From Sulfitobacter indolifex (GTDB taxonomy: Bacteria > Pseudomonadota > Alphaproteobacteria > Rhodobacterales > Rhodobacteraceae): DNA of 64,000 nt. The notes below the pieces were generated by a model. The model had not been told where the DNA came from. It did not search any database and was given only the letters and a program-made list of their open reading frames with translations. A program made the position numbers and the translations under genes. Each line of letters begins with the position of its first letter. The stretch's first letter is position 1. Location: the NCBI RefSeq assembly GCF_022788655.1, contig NZ_CP084953.1:243298-307297 (forward strand). Reading direction: 5' to 3'. Shown in pieces: positions 37,991 to 46,762 of the stretch.

Positions 37991-38360
37991 CAGAAATTCC
38001 CCCCATCCATTTGTTGAATGGCACAGATCATAGCAAAGTTGGGCGATTCTGGTAAGGGACCTGGATCTGTTGGGCTTTGGTTAAAGAACGATCTTTACTG
38101 TCAAATTGAAAAGTGAGACGGCTCAGCGGCAAATCCACACAGTATGTAGACACCCCAATATTGTCGTCAGGCTAAGCCCGTTTTCGCAACGGCAGCTTTC
38201 TCCTGTAGGGATGGCTCCCTTTTTGCAAGATCCAAAACACGTAGACATCTCCCCCTCCTGAGAGGGGATGGCGAATGGCGCCAAACTACACTGTCCGGGC
38301 AAAAGACCGCAAAGGTCCTTGCCCTTCAGGCCTTCCCTCTCGACACTCCCGAGGCTTGGA
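37991..38360. other. Gap without a recognisable gene
   Basis: About 370 bases. It contains a CCCCTC-CTGA-GAGGGG hairpin near 38252-38267 without a T run. The open frames here have no plausible start. Confidence 0.4.
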
Positions 38361-38669
38361 TCACAGCACAATCAGAATGGCCCGGTCCCCCCACATTAAC
38401 TGTCGGTGCTCGAGAATGCTGCGCAGACTGCCGGAGCCGCCGACGTCCTGATCCAGATCAACGCCCGGCAAAACCGTGACCTTCGCATAGACCCTGCCTC
38501 TCAATTGAGAGATATGCGGGATCACCACGCGGACAGGCGCGTCCGGCGCGAGCGTTCCACGGATACGCTGTGCTTGTTTCTCATTAAGACAAATGATCAG
38601 TTCCGGGAGATACCGAAGCGCGCGCTCAGGTTTTGCCCAACCAAAATAGAACTTACCAAGTCGGATCAT
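38361..38669 (-). CDS. Hypothetical protein, 102 residues
   Basis: No family recognised. The sequence looks coding: balanced composition, an amphipathic pattern (YFGWAKPERALRYLPELIICLNEKQAQRI, VRVVIPHISQLRGRVYAKVTVLPGVDLDQD) and a plausible ribosome binding site (AAGGCGGG) about seven bases before the ATG. Soluble, no signal peptide. It lies among other unrecognised leftward genes (38361-39586). Confidence 0.5.
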   Translation of the reverse strand: MIRLGKFYFGWAKPERALRYLPELIICLNEKQAQRIRGTLAPDAPVRVVIPHISQLRGRVYAKVTVLPGVDLDQDVGGSGSLRSILEHRQLMWGDRAILIVL

Positions 38670-38755
38670 GACGCCCGCCTTTTAGGAGGTATGCCGGACG
38701 AGACCCGCGTCTCGCGCTCTTGAACGCACGCTTTGTCCGGTCCACGCATCCAAGC

Positions 38756-38839
38756 TTATAGGACGGCGAATACGAGCACTGCGGCAATTGAGCTATATCC
38801 GATCATGAGGATGAGATCGCTTTTCCAGTAACGTGTCAT
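38756..38839 (-). CDS. 27-residue single-pass membrane peptide
   Basis: A small gene: ATG at 38839 with GGAG six bases upstream (GGAGCCAAAAATG on the minus strand). The peptide starts MTRYWKSDLILMIGYSS and is followed by a hydrophobic run that ends FAVL. It has a charged N-terminus and one membrane helix, the usual design of a bacterial small membrane protein. The frame extends upstream to 38947 but without a better start. The good ribosome binding site is the main evidence. Confidence 0.4.
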   Translation of the reverse strand: MTRYWKSDLILMIGYSSIAAVLVFAVL

Positions 38840-38974
38840 TTTTGGCTCCAATGGCGTGTTTCTGAGCTCATTGTTCACCCTAATTATGGCGGAAGTTGGC
38901 AGCAATGAGGGCATGAAAGTGCCGTCGTCCGCCCTCCCATTCCTCAACCAAAGACCGCTTTGGGTTAAAGGCCT

Positions 38975-39586
38975 CTAAGCCCTCTTCTGCTCCAGCGCCG
39001 CCAGCTGCGCCATTTCCCTGAAGAAAGCCGCAAGATCGACCCCCTTGCCCCGCAGTTGCTCAAGCGCATTCTGGATCACATTGCAGCCTCGGCGGTCTGA
39101 CGAGAGGATAACGAAGGGCTCTTCTGGTGACAGCAGCCGCGCCAGCTTGGACGACATGACAAAGCCCGCCCCCAGATAAAGGGACGTGAACACAAACCGC
39201 ACCCCTGGCATATCCAACAGCGCCAGCACAGGCGCTAGGGCTTTGGTATCATCCGCCACCACCGGGTACCGGGACCAAGCATGCCGCGGATCCTTCCACC
39301 CGATGTCGCGCGGTTCATCCGCCTCAGCCGCGTAGGACTTGAGGTAGTCCAGCAGCGCATCCCCCGCCTTTGCCAAGCGCGCAGCCTCTCCTACCCGAGT
39401 GTCTTTGTGATAATACAGAGCCGCCGCACGGCCAAATTCCATCATATAGCCACCAACGTCAAAACGCGCCTCAGCCCTCAGCTGATGCTGGCGTGCCGTC
39501 CCCTTTGGCGTGGGCCTCTCTGCCGGCATGTAGACCGAAGGGTCGGTATTGATGGCTTGGGCAATCTGGATCGCTGTGCTGTGCAT
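38975..39586 (-). CDS. Hypothetical protein, 203 residues
   Basis: ATG 39586 with GAGGAAA seven bases upstream. Soluble; no recognised family. Contains EARFDVGGYMMEFGRAAALYYHKDTRVGEAARLAKAGDALLDYLKS, GWKDPRHAWSRYP and PFVILSSDRRGCNVIQNALEQL. The composition and codon pattern are those of a real gene. Its promoter side faces the AT-rich repeat region at 39.8-40.1 kb. Confidence 0.55.
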   Translation of the reverse strand: MHSTAIQIAQAINTDPSVYMPAERPTPKGTARQHQLRAEARFDVGGYMMEFGRAAALYYHKDTRVGEAARLAKAGDALLDYLKSYAAEADEPRDIGWKDPRHAWSRYPVVADDTKALAPVLALLDMPGVRFVFTSLYLGAGFVMSSKLARLLSPEEPFVILSSDRRGCNVIQNALEQLRGKGVDLAAFFREMAQLAALEQKRA

Positions 39587-40329
39587 AAAGTTTCCTCTTC
39601 ACAACAGAAGTTAGGGCACCCTCATGGGCCTGCATAGCCAAGAGCCCCGCCCTTTATGTGGATAACCCAAGAATGCCCTCACTTGACCGCCGGTTTGGAA
39701 TCCCAAGGGCCGATCAGAGAGCCACCATACCGGGCGGCCGGGACTTCAAACATGGCCGCAACAGCCCGGCGTTACAGTCCAAGCTGTTGTAAATAATAGA
39801 TTTATTCTGACCGAAAACCGCCAAAATGGTCATTTTACACCCTCTGTTACAAGCATATTGAACGATTTCAATGACTTAAGGAGTGTAACGCGTAACAGAA
39901 ATATATGTCTTTATATGGAGACATAGAGATAAATAGACCTGTCTGTCTCATGTGTACACTTTTTCTATATTTCTGTTACAGATAGATATATATCTATAAA
40001 TGAGAGTTATTACAAAGACTTACAGGCGTTACTTAAGGTGTTACGCAGGCGTTACAGCGTTACACCGTTGTTTTTAATGGATAATTACCGCCCAAATCCG
40101 CTTGAGCACGCAGATCAGCCCCTCGGTCGGCCGCCGTTGAGCATTCTGCCTCAAACCTCCCCTCTCAATGACAGCGCTCAAAGCCAGGAACCAGCGCATC
40201 TCCGGCGGCCTCAAGGCGGAGGCAACTTGACCTTCACTCTCCGAAGCCGCCCAACAACAGTGTCAGCGCAACGGGCCTAGATGCGTCCTCTATTGAAACC
40301 CTCAAAAGACTCCAAACCCTAAAAGGCAG
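39587..40329. other. Non-coding region with AT-rich repeat-bearing core
   Basis: About 740 bases without a convincing gene. The centre (about 39780-40070) is far more AT-rich than the flanks and carries the repeats listed separately. A plus-strand frame at 40077-40280 has no ribosome binding site and is proline-rich; I do not call it. Confidence 0.5.
39892..40064. repeat. GTTAC-type inverted and direct repeats in AT-rich DNA
   Basis: A perfect 14-bp inverted repeat, GTAACAGAAATATA at 39892-39905 and its complement at 39966-39979, separated by 60 bases. An AGATATATATCT palindrome follows at about 39984-39995. Then four direct copies of (G)CGTTAC/GTGTTAC occur at 40025, 40037, 40048 and 40057 (spacings 12, 11 and 9). 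Further CTGTTACA at 39844. The design recalls iterons plus an AT-rich melting region of a replication origin, or a multi-site operator. Confidence 0.55.
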
Positions 40330-40815
40330 TTAAAGGCCCTCACATCGGGTCCGAGACTTAAGCTCCGCCAAAGCTGCTGACGAGCCTGATAGATCAAACC
40401 GCGACATAACTTTTCCACCCAGCAAGACGTCTACACGAGACCCGCTGCGCAGGGCGGATGTGATTGCCCGCATTTGACTGACTGGCCAGGGCTCGCCCCC
40501 CAGCATAAAATCCTGAGAGCACCCCTGCGCGCCGCAGGTCGCAGGCATCTGCAGAGCTGGGGCTCCATCCACTTGGAAATAGATGACCGCCCCCTTCCCA
40601 ACGAACTTCAGGTCTGAAGGACGGGTATCGGGTGTGAGTGAAATATCTATGAACCCGTCATTGCCACATCCAATAGTCAGTCGATGACCTTGCGCGTTCA
40701 GGGCGAAAACACTGCCCTGATCATCGCCCGCGCTTGGGCGCCGAAGCGTCCATTCTGCGCGGGCGCCCGTTGTCAGGAGAGACGAAACCAGGACCAACCC
40801 TAAAAGTTTAATCAT
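40330..40815 (-). CDS. Secreted protein of unknown function, 161 residues
   Basis: ATG 40815 starts a clear signal peptide (IKLLGLVLVSSLLTTGARAE). The mature part begins WTLRRPSAGDDQGSVFALNAQG and contains one cysteine pair (CGNDG, CGAQGC) and FMLGGEPWPVSQMRAITSALRSGSRVDVLLGGKVMSRFDLSGSSAALA. The last motif (FDLSGSSAALAEL) is shared with many small periplasmic proteins of Rhodobacterales. About 40 bases downstream of the WD40-like gene on the same strand, so probably one transcript. Confidence 0.65.
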   Translation of the reverse strand: MIKLLGLVLVSSLLTTGARAEWTLRRPSAGDDQGSVFALNAQGHRLTIGCGNDGFIDISLTPDTRPSDLKFVGKGAVIYFQVDGAPALQMPATCGAQGCSQDFMLGGEPWPVSQMRAITSALRSGSRVDVLLGGKVMSRFDLSGSSAALAELKSRTRCEGL

Positions 40816-40853
40816 ACTATTCCCCCAATCAGTTTGGCCCTCGGGCACATTGT

Positions 40854-42143
40854 TCAGTCGGTTTGCACCTGTTCAGCTGCAATCTCCGCCCGCAGATCCG
40901 CTGACAAAGAGGACATCATACGCTGATAAAGCGCCTTCTCCCGAGGCATGTCATCACCGCGGTAACCCAACATATCTGGTGATCCCCCAATGAGTTCGCC
41001 GCCCAGCGAGAACACCCCATGAACGCCAACGAGTTTATCAGCGGGCTCGAGAGGCGCATCAGATCCATCAAACATCAAGCGACGAGGCATCGCGCCTATA
41101 GAAGATAAAAGAAGCACCCCATTACCGGATGGGGCAACAGTTACAGCGGATTGACCAAGAACTGAGGCCGGCAATCTGGCCACCTCGGCGCCCGTCCCGC
41201 GCTCGAATACGATCAAGTCAAAATTGCCGTTTGGCATCGCAAACACTTGATCTCTATCATCCGTGGCAAGGCGCCCCCAATGGGCGCCCAGACCCGAAGG
41301 TTCATCTGGAAAGCGGTGTACCAACTTGGCGCCATCGCGTGCGATGCTCCAAAGCGCCACCGGGGGCGGGGTGCCCTGCGCAACATCGGCGGAGACAAAA
41401 TGCATAACGCCGTCTCGGCCGCCATCAACGGGACTGAGCAGCGTGAACTCTCCAAATTCCATGCTGGCGATGCGCTGCCAGTCGGTCGTGTCCCACAAAT
41501 GAGCAACGGTCGGCGATGCGCCGAGTGTCAAAAGCAATGACCCATCACGTGAAAAAGCAGCGCCCCCCGAGTTTGGGAGTGTGCCCGGCGCATGGCCCGG
41601 CAAGCGCGCGATCTCCTCCCCCTTTGAGGCATCAAAAACCACAGCCACACCCGCCACCGGGGCCATCTGGACAAGAAAGCGCCCGTCCGGAGAAAAAGCA
41701 GGGGCCTGTACCCCCCAGGCACCGCTGGTCAGAGCCTCTATGGGAAGAAGCTCGGCCAGCTTCTTTGCGCTGCGCGGATCCCAAAGCGCCAGTCCGCTGC
41801 GGGACTGCTCGCCGTCCGGCGAGGGAAACAGCCCGACACTTGCAAGACGTGTCCCCGTCCCGTCGAACTCAAACACAGACAGGACGGGTAAATCAAGACG
41901 AACAGAACGAGATACCGCCGCACGTAAAAGCGCATCATAGGCCTCATCGAAACGCGCAAGCGCGTCTTCTCCCGGCTCCGCTGGCAATCCCTTTAACGCC
42001 GCGACAATGGCTTTGGCACGATCGCCCGCGGCGAGCGCTTTGTGCGAAGCGGCGGCAAAATCTCGTGACTGATAGTCAGCCAAATCTTCCGCCAAAAGGG
42101 ACGTCCCGGCAAGGAAGGCAAGGGCTGCAAAAAGAAGACGCAT
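40854..42143 (-). CDS. Exported WD40-like beta-propeller protein
   Basis: 429 residues from ATG 42143, which has GAGGAGAG six bases upstream; a longer open frame to 42341 is not supported. Signal peptide 1-18 (LLFAALAFLAGTSLLAED). A helical TPR-like part (DYQSRDFAAASHKALAAGDRAKAI) is followed by WD40-type blades: ALWDPRSAKKLAEL, PAFSPDGRFLVQM, AAFSRDGSLLLTLG, VAHLWDTTDWQRIASM. Blades carry the FSPDG and LWD motifs of cytoplasmic WD40 repeats yet the protein is exported. No catalytic domain. Likely a periplasmic scaffold; partner unknown, with the downstream secreted protein the first candidate. Confidence 0.7.
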   Translation of the reverse strand: MRLLFAALAFLAGTSLLAEDLADYQSRDFAAASHKALAAGDRAKAIVAALKGLPAEPGEDALARFDEAYDALLRAAVSRSVRLDLPVLSVFEFDGTGTRLASVGLFPSPDGEQSRSGLALWDPRSAKKLAELLPIEALTSGAWGVQAPAFSPDGRFLVQMAPVAGVAVVFDASKGEEIARLPGHAPGTLPNSGGAAFSRDGSLLLTLGASPTVAHLWDTTDWQRIASMEFGEFTLLSPVDGGRDGVMHFVSADVAQGTPPPVALWSIARDGAKLVHRFPDEPSGLGAHWGRLATDDRDQVFAMPNGNFDLIVFERGTGAEVARLPASVLGQSAVTVAPSGNGVLLLSSIGAMPRRLMFDGSDAPLEPADKLVGVHGVFSLGGELIGGSPDMLGYRGDDMPREKALYQRMMSSLSADLRAEIAAEQVQTD

Positions 42144-42630
42144 CGGATCTCTCCTCGTCCTGTGCACAATCAGGCGTGAAACTTCTGTTTCTGTCAACCT
42201 TGGCGATTGGATGGATGGCGCATGCCAAGACCTGTGCCCACGCCTGCTTGGCCTCCAGCTCGGATCTGCTTTAGGCGTCTCGGTGACGGCGTGAAGATAC
42301 CCGCCCCGTTTGTCTAAGTACCCTCTCGGCGGCTCTCTCATAATCAGACGGGCTGGTCCTGCGCTCCCCTCCCCGGCGGTTCAAATCCAACATTTCTTTA
42401 TTAAAGAATGACACGGGACGTGGCGCGCACGTTTGCCGCCGGCTTCAAGGGCACAATAAATACGCACATATAATCATACACTTACAGTAACGCCGTCAAA
42501 GTTTTCCACATCTATTAGAGCCCAAAAGTTTGCCCCGCAAACCCTTGCTCGCATCTTATCCCTACACCGAGGCGCCTTGCAGCGCTTTAAACCCAAACGC
42601 CAGATCGGCCAGACAAAAAGAAGAACGACA
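42144..42630. other. Divergent intergenic region
   Basis: About 490 bases between the WD40-like gene and the rightward 278-residue hypothetical gene. AT-richer towards 42460-42490. No small gene, palindrome or consensus promoter that I would defend. Confidence 0.4.
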
Positions 42631-43467
42631 ATGACGAACCTCAAAATGCTCACCACCGGCGAAAATATCTCTGACATCAAAGCTGCAGCAAAAAAGCTGG
42701 CCGCACAGGGCCTCACAACAAAGGCCGCAGCTCTTGCTGAAGCTGCCGCGAAACACGGTGCGCCCACTTGGTCTAACCTCAAATCCCGCAGTTGGTCGCT
42801 CGATGCGGACGGGGATATCGGCGCGGCTGCAGCCTGCAAGATGCCGGGGGACAACTTCAAAATCCAGGTCTACTCCCCCCTTATTGATCTCGACGCGGAT
42901 ATTGATCTCGATGAGACTTGGAGCGTGAACGTTAGTCTTTCGACGCACGACACCCCCTACCTCTACGTCAGCTTCGTTTTGGTTGATGAAGGCACCAACT
43001 TTGATCTGAACAAGGGTCAGAAGGACGCCTTCGAAAAAGCCCTTGGGACCGGGGCAAAGGCCGATGCCATCGTCGCCCAGGCCGCCCTCATCGAGGATGT
43101 GTTGGGGTGGTTTGACACAGATTGGCTTAAGATGACTGCTGCAGATGTGTGCAATCTGCGGCGCCTTGAGTTGGGCATCACAGATGAGGACCTCATTTGG
43201 CGCCGCCCCGATATTGCCGGCTATGGCGACGATCTCCAGTCTCTTGAAGTCTTTGGTGCCGGGGACGGTAAAATGTTGGTTTGCATCGAAGGCACATCGC
43301 CTTTTAAAGAAGAGGCAGCCCCTTACGGCTACATCACCGACAAACAGTACGATGACGTTCCGCACACGCCGTACGATTATGCCTTGATGGACAAGGCGTT
43401 TCTGGTCGCGGCGGACATCCAGGTCCCCTTTGCGGGCAGCCGCTCGCATATGCATCAGCCCCGGTAA
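42631..43467 (+). CDS. Hypothetical protein, 278 residues
   Basis: ATG 42631; the frame reaches 42577 but the N-terminal helices start here. The N-terminus (ISDIKAAAKKLAAQGLTTKAAALAEAAAKHGAPTWSNLKSR) resembles a short helical motif (helix, helix, HGxxxWxxL) found at the start of many plasmid-encoded proteins of alphaproteobacteria; that match is an impression only. The rest is acidic and soluble (LDADIDLDETWSVNVSLSTHD, FDTDWLKMTAADVCNLRRLELGITDEDLIWRRPDI). A long open frame on the opposite strand is its mirror image. No function assigned. Confidence 0.6.
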   Translation: MTNLKMLTTGENISDIKAAAKKLAAQGLTTKAAALAEAAAKHGAPTWSNLKSRSWSLDADGDIGAAAACKMPGDNFKIQVYSPLIDLDADIDLDETWSVNVSLSTHDTPYLYVSFVLVDEGTNFDLNKGQKDAFEKALGTGAKADAIVAQAALIEDVLGWFDTDWLKMTAADVCNLRRLELGITDEDLIWRRPDIAGYGDDLQSLEVFGAGDGKMLVCIEGTSPFKEEAAPYGYITDKQYDDVPHTPYDYALMDKAFLVAADIQVPFAGSRSHMHQPR

Positions 43468-43679
43468 ACAGGGCGCGTTTTATTTTCCTTCAGCGCCGCT
43501 TGTCCCCGTTCTTCCTCTGTCAAGAAGAGCGGGGTTTGCCGCAGGCCCCCTGCCCCAGCGTACCCGCGCTGCTCGCTGCCAGACCGCAAGGTTATCCACA
43601 TAAGAAGCCGCCTCCCCACCTATCCACCTCAAAACCAGCGCGTAGCTCCTTCTTAGACACCCCAATAAGGAGCCGGCGC

Positions 43680-43994
43680 ATGCCGAACACGCCTATGTCA
43701 GACCAGACCAAACCCAAGCGCCGCCGTACAAAGGCCGAACGCCAGGAATGTGCTGCAACCTCACGCAGCCATGATGCGAAAAAACGCGAACAGGGGTTGG
43801 TGCGCATCAGCCACTGGGTCGCCAAAGAGGACCTTGCTGCGGTTAAATCCTTCCTTGCCACCCGCGCGCAGCTGCGGCGCGACCGCATGGCGCAGACCCA
43901 GGCCTTTGCGCGCCTCGACGCCGCACAGCCCGTCAAAAAAATCACGCGTGCTTCAAAACGTGATTCCAGGCAGACAGGTTTCGACTTCGGCTAA
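43680..43994 (+). CDS. Small basic protein, possible DNA-binding
   Basis: 104 residues from ATG 43680; AAGGAG lies seven bases upstream, which decides the start. Very basic (KPKRRRTKAERQE at the N-terminus). The middle (LVRISHWVAKEDLAAVKSFLATRAQLRRDR) has the strand-helix outline of short ribbon-helix-helix-like proteins that are common on mobile DNA. It ends RQTGFDFG. No named family. Monocistronic between two gaps. Confidence 0.55.
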   Translation: MPNTPMSDQTKPKRRRTKAERQECAATSRSHDAKKREQGLVRISHWVAKEDLAAVKSFLATRAQLRRDRMAQTQAFARLDAAQPVKKITRASKRDSRQTGFDFG

Positions 43995-44079
43995 GACAGT
44001 ACGGCTCGCTCCCAGCGAAAAAGTCTTGTCGCCCGCAGCCAGCCATAAAGTTCTCATATTTTCTGGTTAAAGGAACATT

Positions 44080-44268
44080 ATGGATCAGGTCACAGAGATA
44101 AATAGGTGCAAATTGAGCCAGCACGGGCATCTCGGTCGCAAGCTGCGCATCGGCCTCTCAGGGGGGCTTTCGGCTCTCACGGTCTTTCTCGCCGGAAATC
44201 ACTTGGCCAGTTTGGACGAAGCTTCTGATATGAACTCTTCCCCCACGCGCTGGCTGCGAGGCCAATAG
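44080..44268 (+). CDS. Possible small membrane-associated protein, 62 residues
   Basis: ATG 44080 with AAAGGA five bases upstream. One hydrophobic stretch (IGLSGGLSALTVFLAG, about residues 25-40) between polar ends. The ribosome binding site is the only strong argument; no family recognised. Confidence 0.3.
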   Translation: MDQVTEINRCKLSQHGHLGRKLRIGLSGGLSALTVFLAGNHLASLDEASDMNSSPTRWLRGQ

Positions 44269-44381
44269 AAGACACAGATTTGAGCAACACACCCCACCCG
44301 GCCAAACTTAGTTGCACAGGTACAGACATTCCCCATGGACGCCCGCGGCCAATCCCAGAAAGGGACATGAGGCCGCCCCAA

Positions 44382-44415
44382 TCAGCGCTGACATTATCCC
44401 TCAGGTCAGCGCTGA
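44382..44415. repeat. Palindrome array 1: two TCAGCGCTGA copies
   Basis: Perfect palindromes TCAGCGCTGA at 44382-44391 and 44406-44415, each followed by ATTA-type sequence (period 24). The same palindrome family recurs at 46692-46762 and 49437-49490. Confidence 0.75.
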
Positions 44416-44719
44416 TATTAAAGCCATCGCCAAAGCCCGGTGATCTCAGATTAGTCAAGATGCCCGACTGAAGGGGGATGCGCCCTACACCGTCGGGTCT
44501 GGGCCAATCGTTGAGTTGTTCGCGACGGCCCCGGAAGGCAGCATTTGGCGACAGCAGCAGCGCAAGTCTACACCAACCCTCCTAATTGACGGGGTTTGTG
44601 TAGACTTAGGACATCTGAAGGGGTCAGATAGCCACTCCCCTTTAGGAAACATGTCAGGCGGCCGCAGCTCCGGACGCCAGTACCACCCATCCCATCGAGC
44701 AGGATATCGACCTTAGGAC

Positions 44720-44747
44720 GTCCAGATGATTACTTAATATCAATAAA
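44720..44747 (-). pseudogene. Remnant A of the RHH gene start
   Basis: Read on the minus strand, TCATCTGGACGTCCTAAGGT aligns with the first codons of the intact RHH gene at 49508-49681 (TCACGTGGACGCCCAAAAGT), and gives SSGRPKVD against SRGRPKVD. The ATG has become AAG and the second codon TAA. The sequence diverges after about ten codons. Confidence 0.55.
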
Positions 44748-44853
44748 AGACCCCTGGATGGGATAGGCGCAACCTCTCCTTCACGTCATCCCGATCGATA
44801 CCAAGCTGAGGGGGCGTCAAATCTTATATACGCCAGAGCGAATAAGTCTAAAA

Positions 44854-44898
44854 TATACGACATAACGCATATTGAGGCTTTATGCGGTTTGACGTATA
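44854..44898. promoter_or_regulatory. Probable HipB operator upstream of hipB
   Basis: An imperfect inverted repeat: left arm 44854-44871 and right arm 44881-44898, 15 of 18 positions complementary, with CATAACGCATA on one side and TATGCGGTTTG on the other and CGTATA/TATACG at the outer ends. It ends nine bases before the hipB ATG. HipB proteins autorepress through such dyads. Confidence 0.6.
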
Positions 44899-44906
44899 AT
44901 GACCAT

Positions 44907-45158
44907 ATGAGTGATTTAGCGCGCACATCAAGACAGGTCGGCACCCTTATCCAGCGGGCACGCAAGAAGCGCGCCTGGACACAGATGAAGCTCGCCGAGC
45001 GGGCAGGTCTACGCCAGGCGACAATCTCGATGATAGAGCATGGAGAAAAACCAGCAAAGCTCGAAACCATCCTCGCTATCCTTGCGGCTCTCGATTTGGA
45101 ATTCAGGATCGGGCAGCGTTCCAAAGGTCATGGCAGTGATATCGAGGAGCTGTTCTGA
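44907..45158 (+). CDS. hipB: HipB-type XRE antitoxin and autorepressor
   Basis: 83 residues from ATG 44907, located immediately after the inverted repeat. HTH of the XRE family: LARTSRQVGTLIQRARKKRAWTQMKLAERAGLRQATISMIEHGEKPAKLETILAILAALDLEF. The C-terminal tail (IGQRSKGHGSDIEELF) is the flexible extension typical for HipB. It overlaps hipA by one base (TGATG), the usual coupling of the hipBA operon. It binds HipA and represses the operon. Confidence 0.9.
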   Translation: MSDLARTSRQVGTLIQRARKKRAWTQMKLAERAGLRQATISMIEHGEKPAKLETILAILAALDLEFRIGQRSKGHGSDIEELF

Positions 45159-46477
45159 TGGGGCGGCGTCCGGCCTATGCACCGTTGCGCGTCTATCTGA
45201 ATAGCCGCCGCGTCGGCACGCTGGCCCGTGCGCCAAATGGCGCCATCGAATTTTCATATGAAACGGACTGGTTGGGCTGGGAACACGCTCTGCCGGTGTC
45301 TTTGTCATTGCCGCTGCGGGAGACGCCTTATCGCGGCGAACCCGTCTCTGCCGTCTTTGAGAACCTGCTGCCTGACTCAGACCAATTGCGCCGCCTCGTC
45401 GCCGAAAAGGTCGGCGCACGCGGAACTGACGCCTTCAACATGCTGACAAAGATCGGTCATGACTGCGTGGGGGCGCTCCAGTTCATCGCAGGAGACGATG
45501 AAGCCCCCGACCTGGCCGACAAGATCAAAGGTGAAGCGGTCGATGCAGCTGCCATCGAAAAAATCCTTAACGCGTTAAGCCACGCGCCGCTTGGCCTCGC
45601 CAGCGAGGACGGCTTCAGGATTTCAGTTGCGGGGGCACAAGAAAAGACTGCCCTGCTTTGGCACGCCGGTCAATGGATCAAGCCCCACGGCACGACGCCG
45701 ACCACCCATCTGATTAAAACGCAGATGGGGAAACTGCCCGCTGGCATCGACCTCTCGGACAGTGTGGAGAACGAATACTACTGCCTGAAACTCACATCAG
45801 CATTTGGCTTGCCCGTGAACACCGCCACCATTGAAACCTTTGGCGAGACCAAAGCTCTGGTCATCAAGCGCTTTGATCGCCACTGGACGAAAGACGGGCG
45901 ATTGCTGCGCCTGCCACAGGAGGATTGCTGTCAGGCGCTCTCTGTACCGCCAACGCTAAAGTATCAAAACGAGGGTGGTCCCGGCATGATCGATGTTTTG
46001 GGTTTGCTCCAGGGCAGCGATACACCGATCGAGGATCAGGATATTTTCCTCAAAGCCCAACTGGTCTTCTGGCTGATGGGCGCGACGGATGCCCATGCCA
46101 AGAACTTCAGTGTGTTCCTGAGCCCTGGCGGCAGCTATCGTATGACCCCGCTCTATGACATCGTGACAGCGCAAGGCGCACTGGACGCCCGCCAAATCGA
46201 ACGCAAACAAATGAAGATGGCAATGTCGGTCGGAAACAATCGACACTATCGCTTCGATCAGATTAACGGGCGCCATTTTGTGCAAACGGCCTTGCGGGCC
46301 GGTCTTTCAAAGCCGCGCACCACGGGCATCATTGAGGAGATCGCGGCACGCGCGCCCAAAGCCCTTGATGCGGCCGCCAATGCCCTGCCCGCAACCTTCC
46401 CTCAAGCCATTGTAGATACCGTCGCCAAAGGGGTCATGGAACGGCTTCATGGCCTCAAGCTGTCTGACACGGGATGA
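45158..46477 (+). CDS. hipA: HipA-type serine/threonine kinase toxin
   Basis: 439 residues. N-terminal couple domain (VYLNSRRVGTLARAPNGAIEFSYETDWL, LPVSLSLPLRETPYRGEPVSAVFENLLPD), then the kinase with the P-loop-like VAGAQEKTALLW, the metal/ATP segment KRFDR, the catalytic loop MGATDAHAKNFSVF (Asp and Asn) and PLYDIVTAQG. All catalytic residues are present, so the toxin is probably active. E. coli HipA phosphorylates glutamyl-tRNA synthetase; the target here is not known. Operon with hipB; gene is full length. Confidence 0.93.
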   Translation: MGRRPAYAPLRVYLNSRRVGTLARAPNGAIEFSYETDWLGWEHALPVSLSLPLRETPYRGEPVSAVFENLLPDSDQLRRLVAEKVGARGTDAFNMLTKIGHDCVGALQFIAGDDEAPDLADKIKGEAVDAAAIEKILNALSHAPLGLASEDGFRISVAGAQEKTALLWHAGQWIKPHGTTPTTHLIKTQMGKLPAGIDLSDSVENEYYCLKLTSAFGLPVNTATIETFGETKALVIKRFDRHWTKDGRLLRLPQEDCCQALSVPPTLKYQNEGGPGMIDVLGLLQGSDTPIEDQDIFLKAQLVFWLMGATDAHAKNFSVFLSPGGSYRMTPLYDIVTAQGALDARQIERKQMKMAMSVGNNRHYRFDQINGRHFVQTALRAGLSKPRTTGIIEEIAARAPKALDAAANALPATFPQAIVDTVAKGVMERLHGLKLSDTG

Positions 46478-46691
46478 GATACAAGCGCTAAAGCTGGTGC
46501 CGCAACCCACAGACACGTTTCGACTCCGGCTAGGGCAGCCCTGCGCAGTGCGGGCTCGGTTTGGTCTGTCTTCTGTTTACAGGCCAAAATAATAACGAGT
46601 TGGTGCAAGAAATTGAAGGGGGAAAGCGTCTGCGATTACCATCATCTCCAGCCCCACGACATCAGCCCCGCTGTCAGAGATGCCTCCACCG

Positions 46692-46762
46692 GTCAGTGCT
46701 GACGTCACCCCTCAACTGAGAGCTGACCGCAGTAAGCCCTCGGCGCTCATGTCAGCGCTGAC
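46692..46762. repeat. Palindrome array 2
   Basis: GTCAGTGCTGAC at 46692-46703, a half site GAGCTGAC near 46720-46727, and GTCAGCGCTGAC at 46751-46762. The flank TGCTGACGTCACC and the segment GCGCTCATGTCAGC are nearly identical to array 3 at 49437-49490. Confidence 0.7.

Noticed and set aside
41516..42274. Plus-strand open frame of 252 codons
   Set aside because: Antisense to the WD40-like gene; proline/arginine-rich and without known motifs.
42562..43455. Minus-strand open frame of 297 codons
   Set aside because: It is the shadow of the 278-residue rightward gene; repeated VV/AV patterns are typical of antisense of acidic coding sequence.
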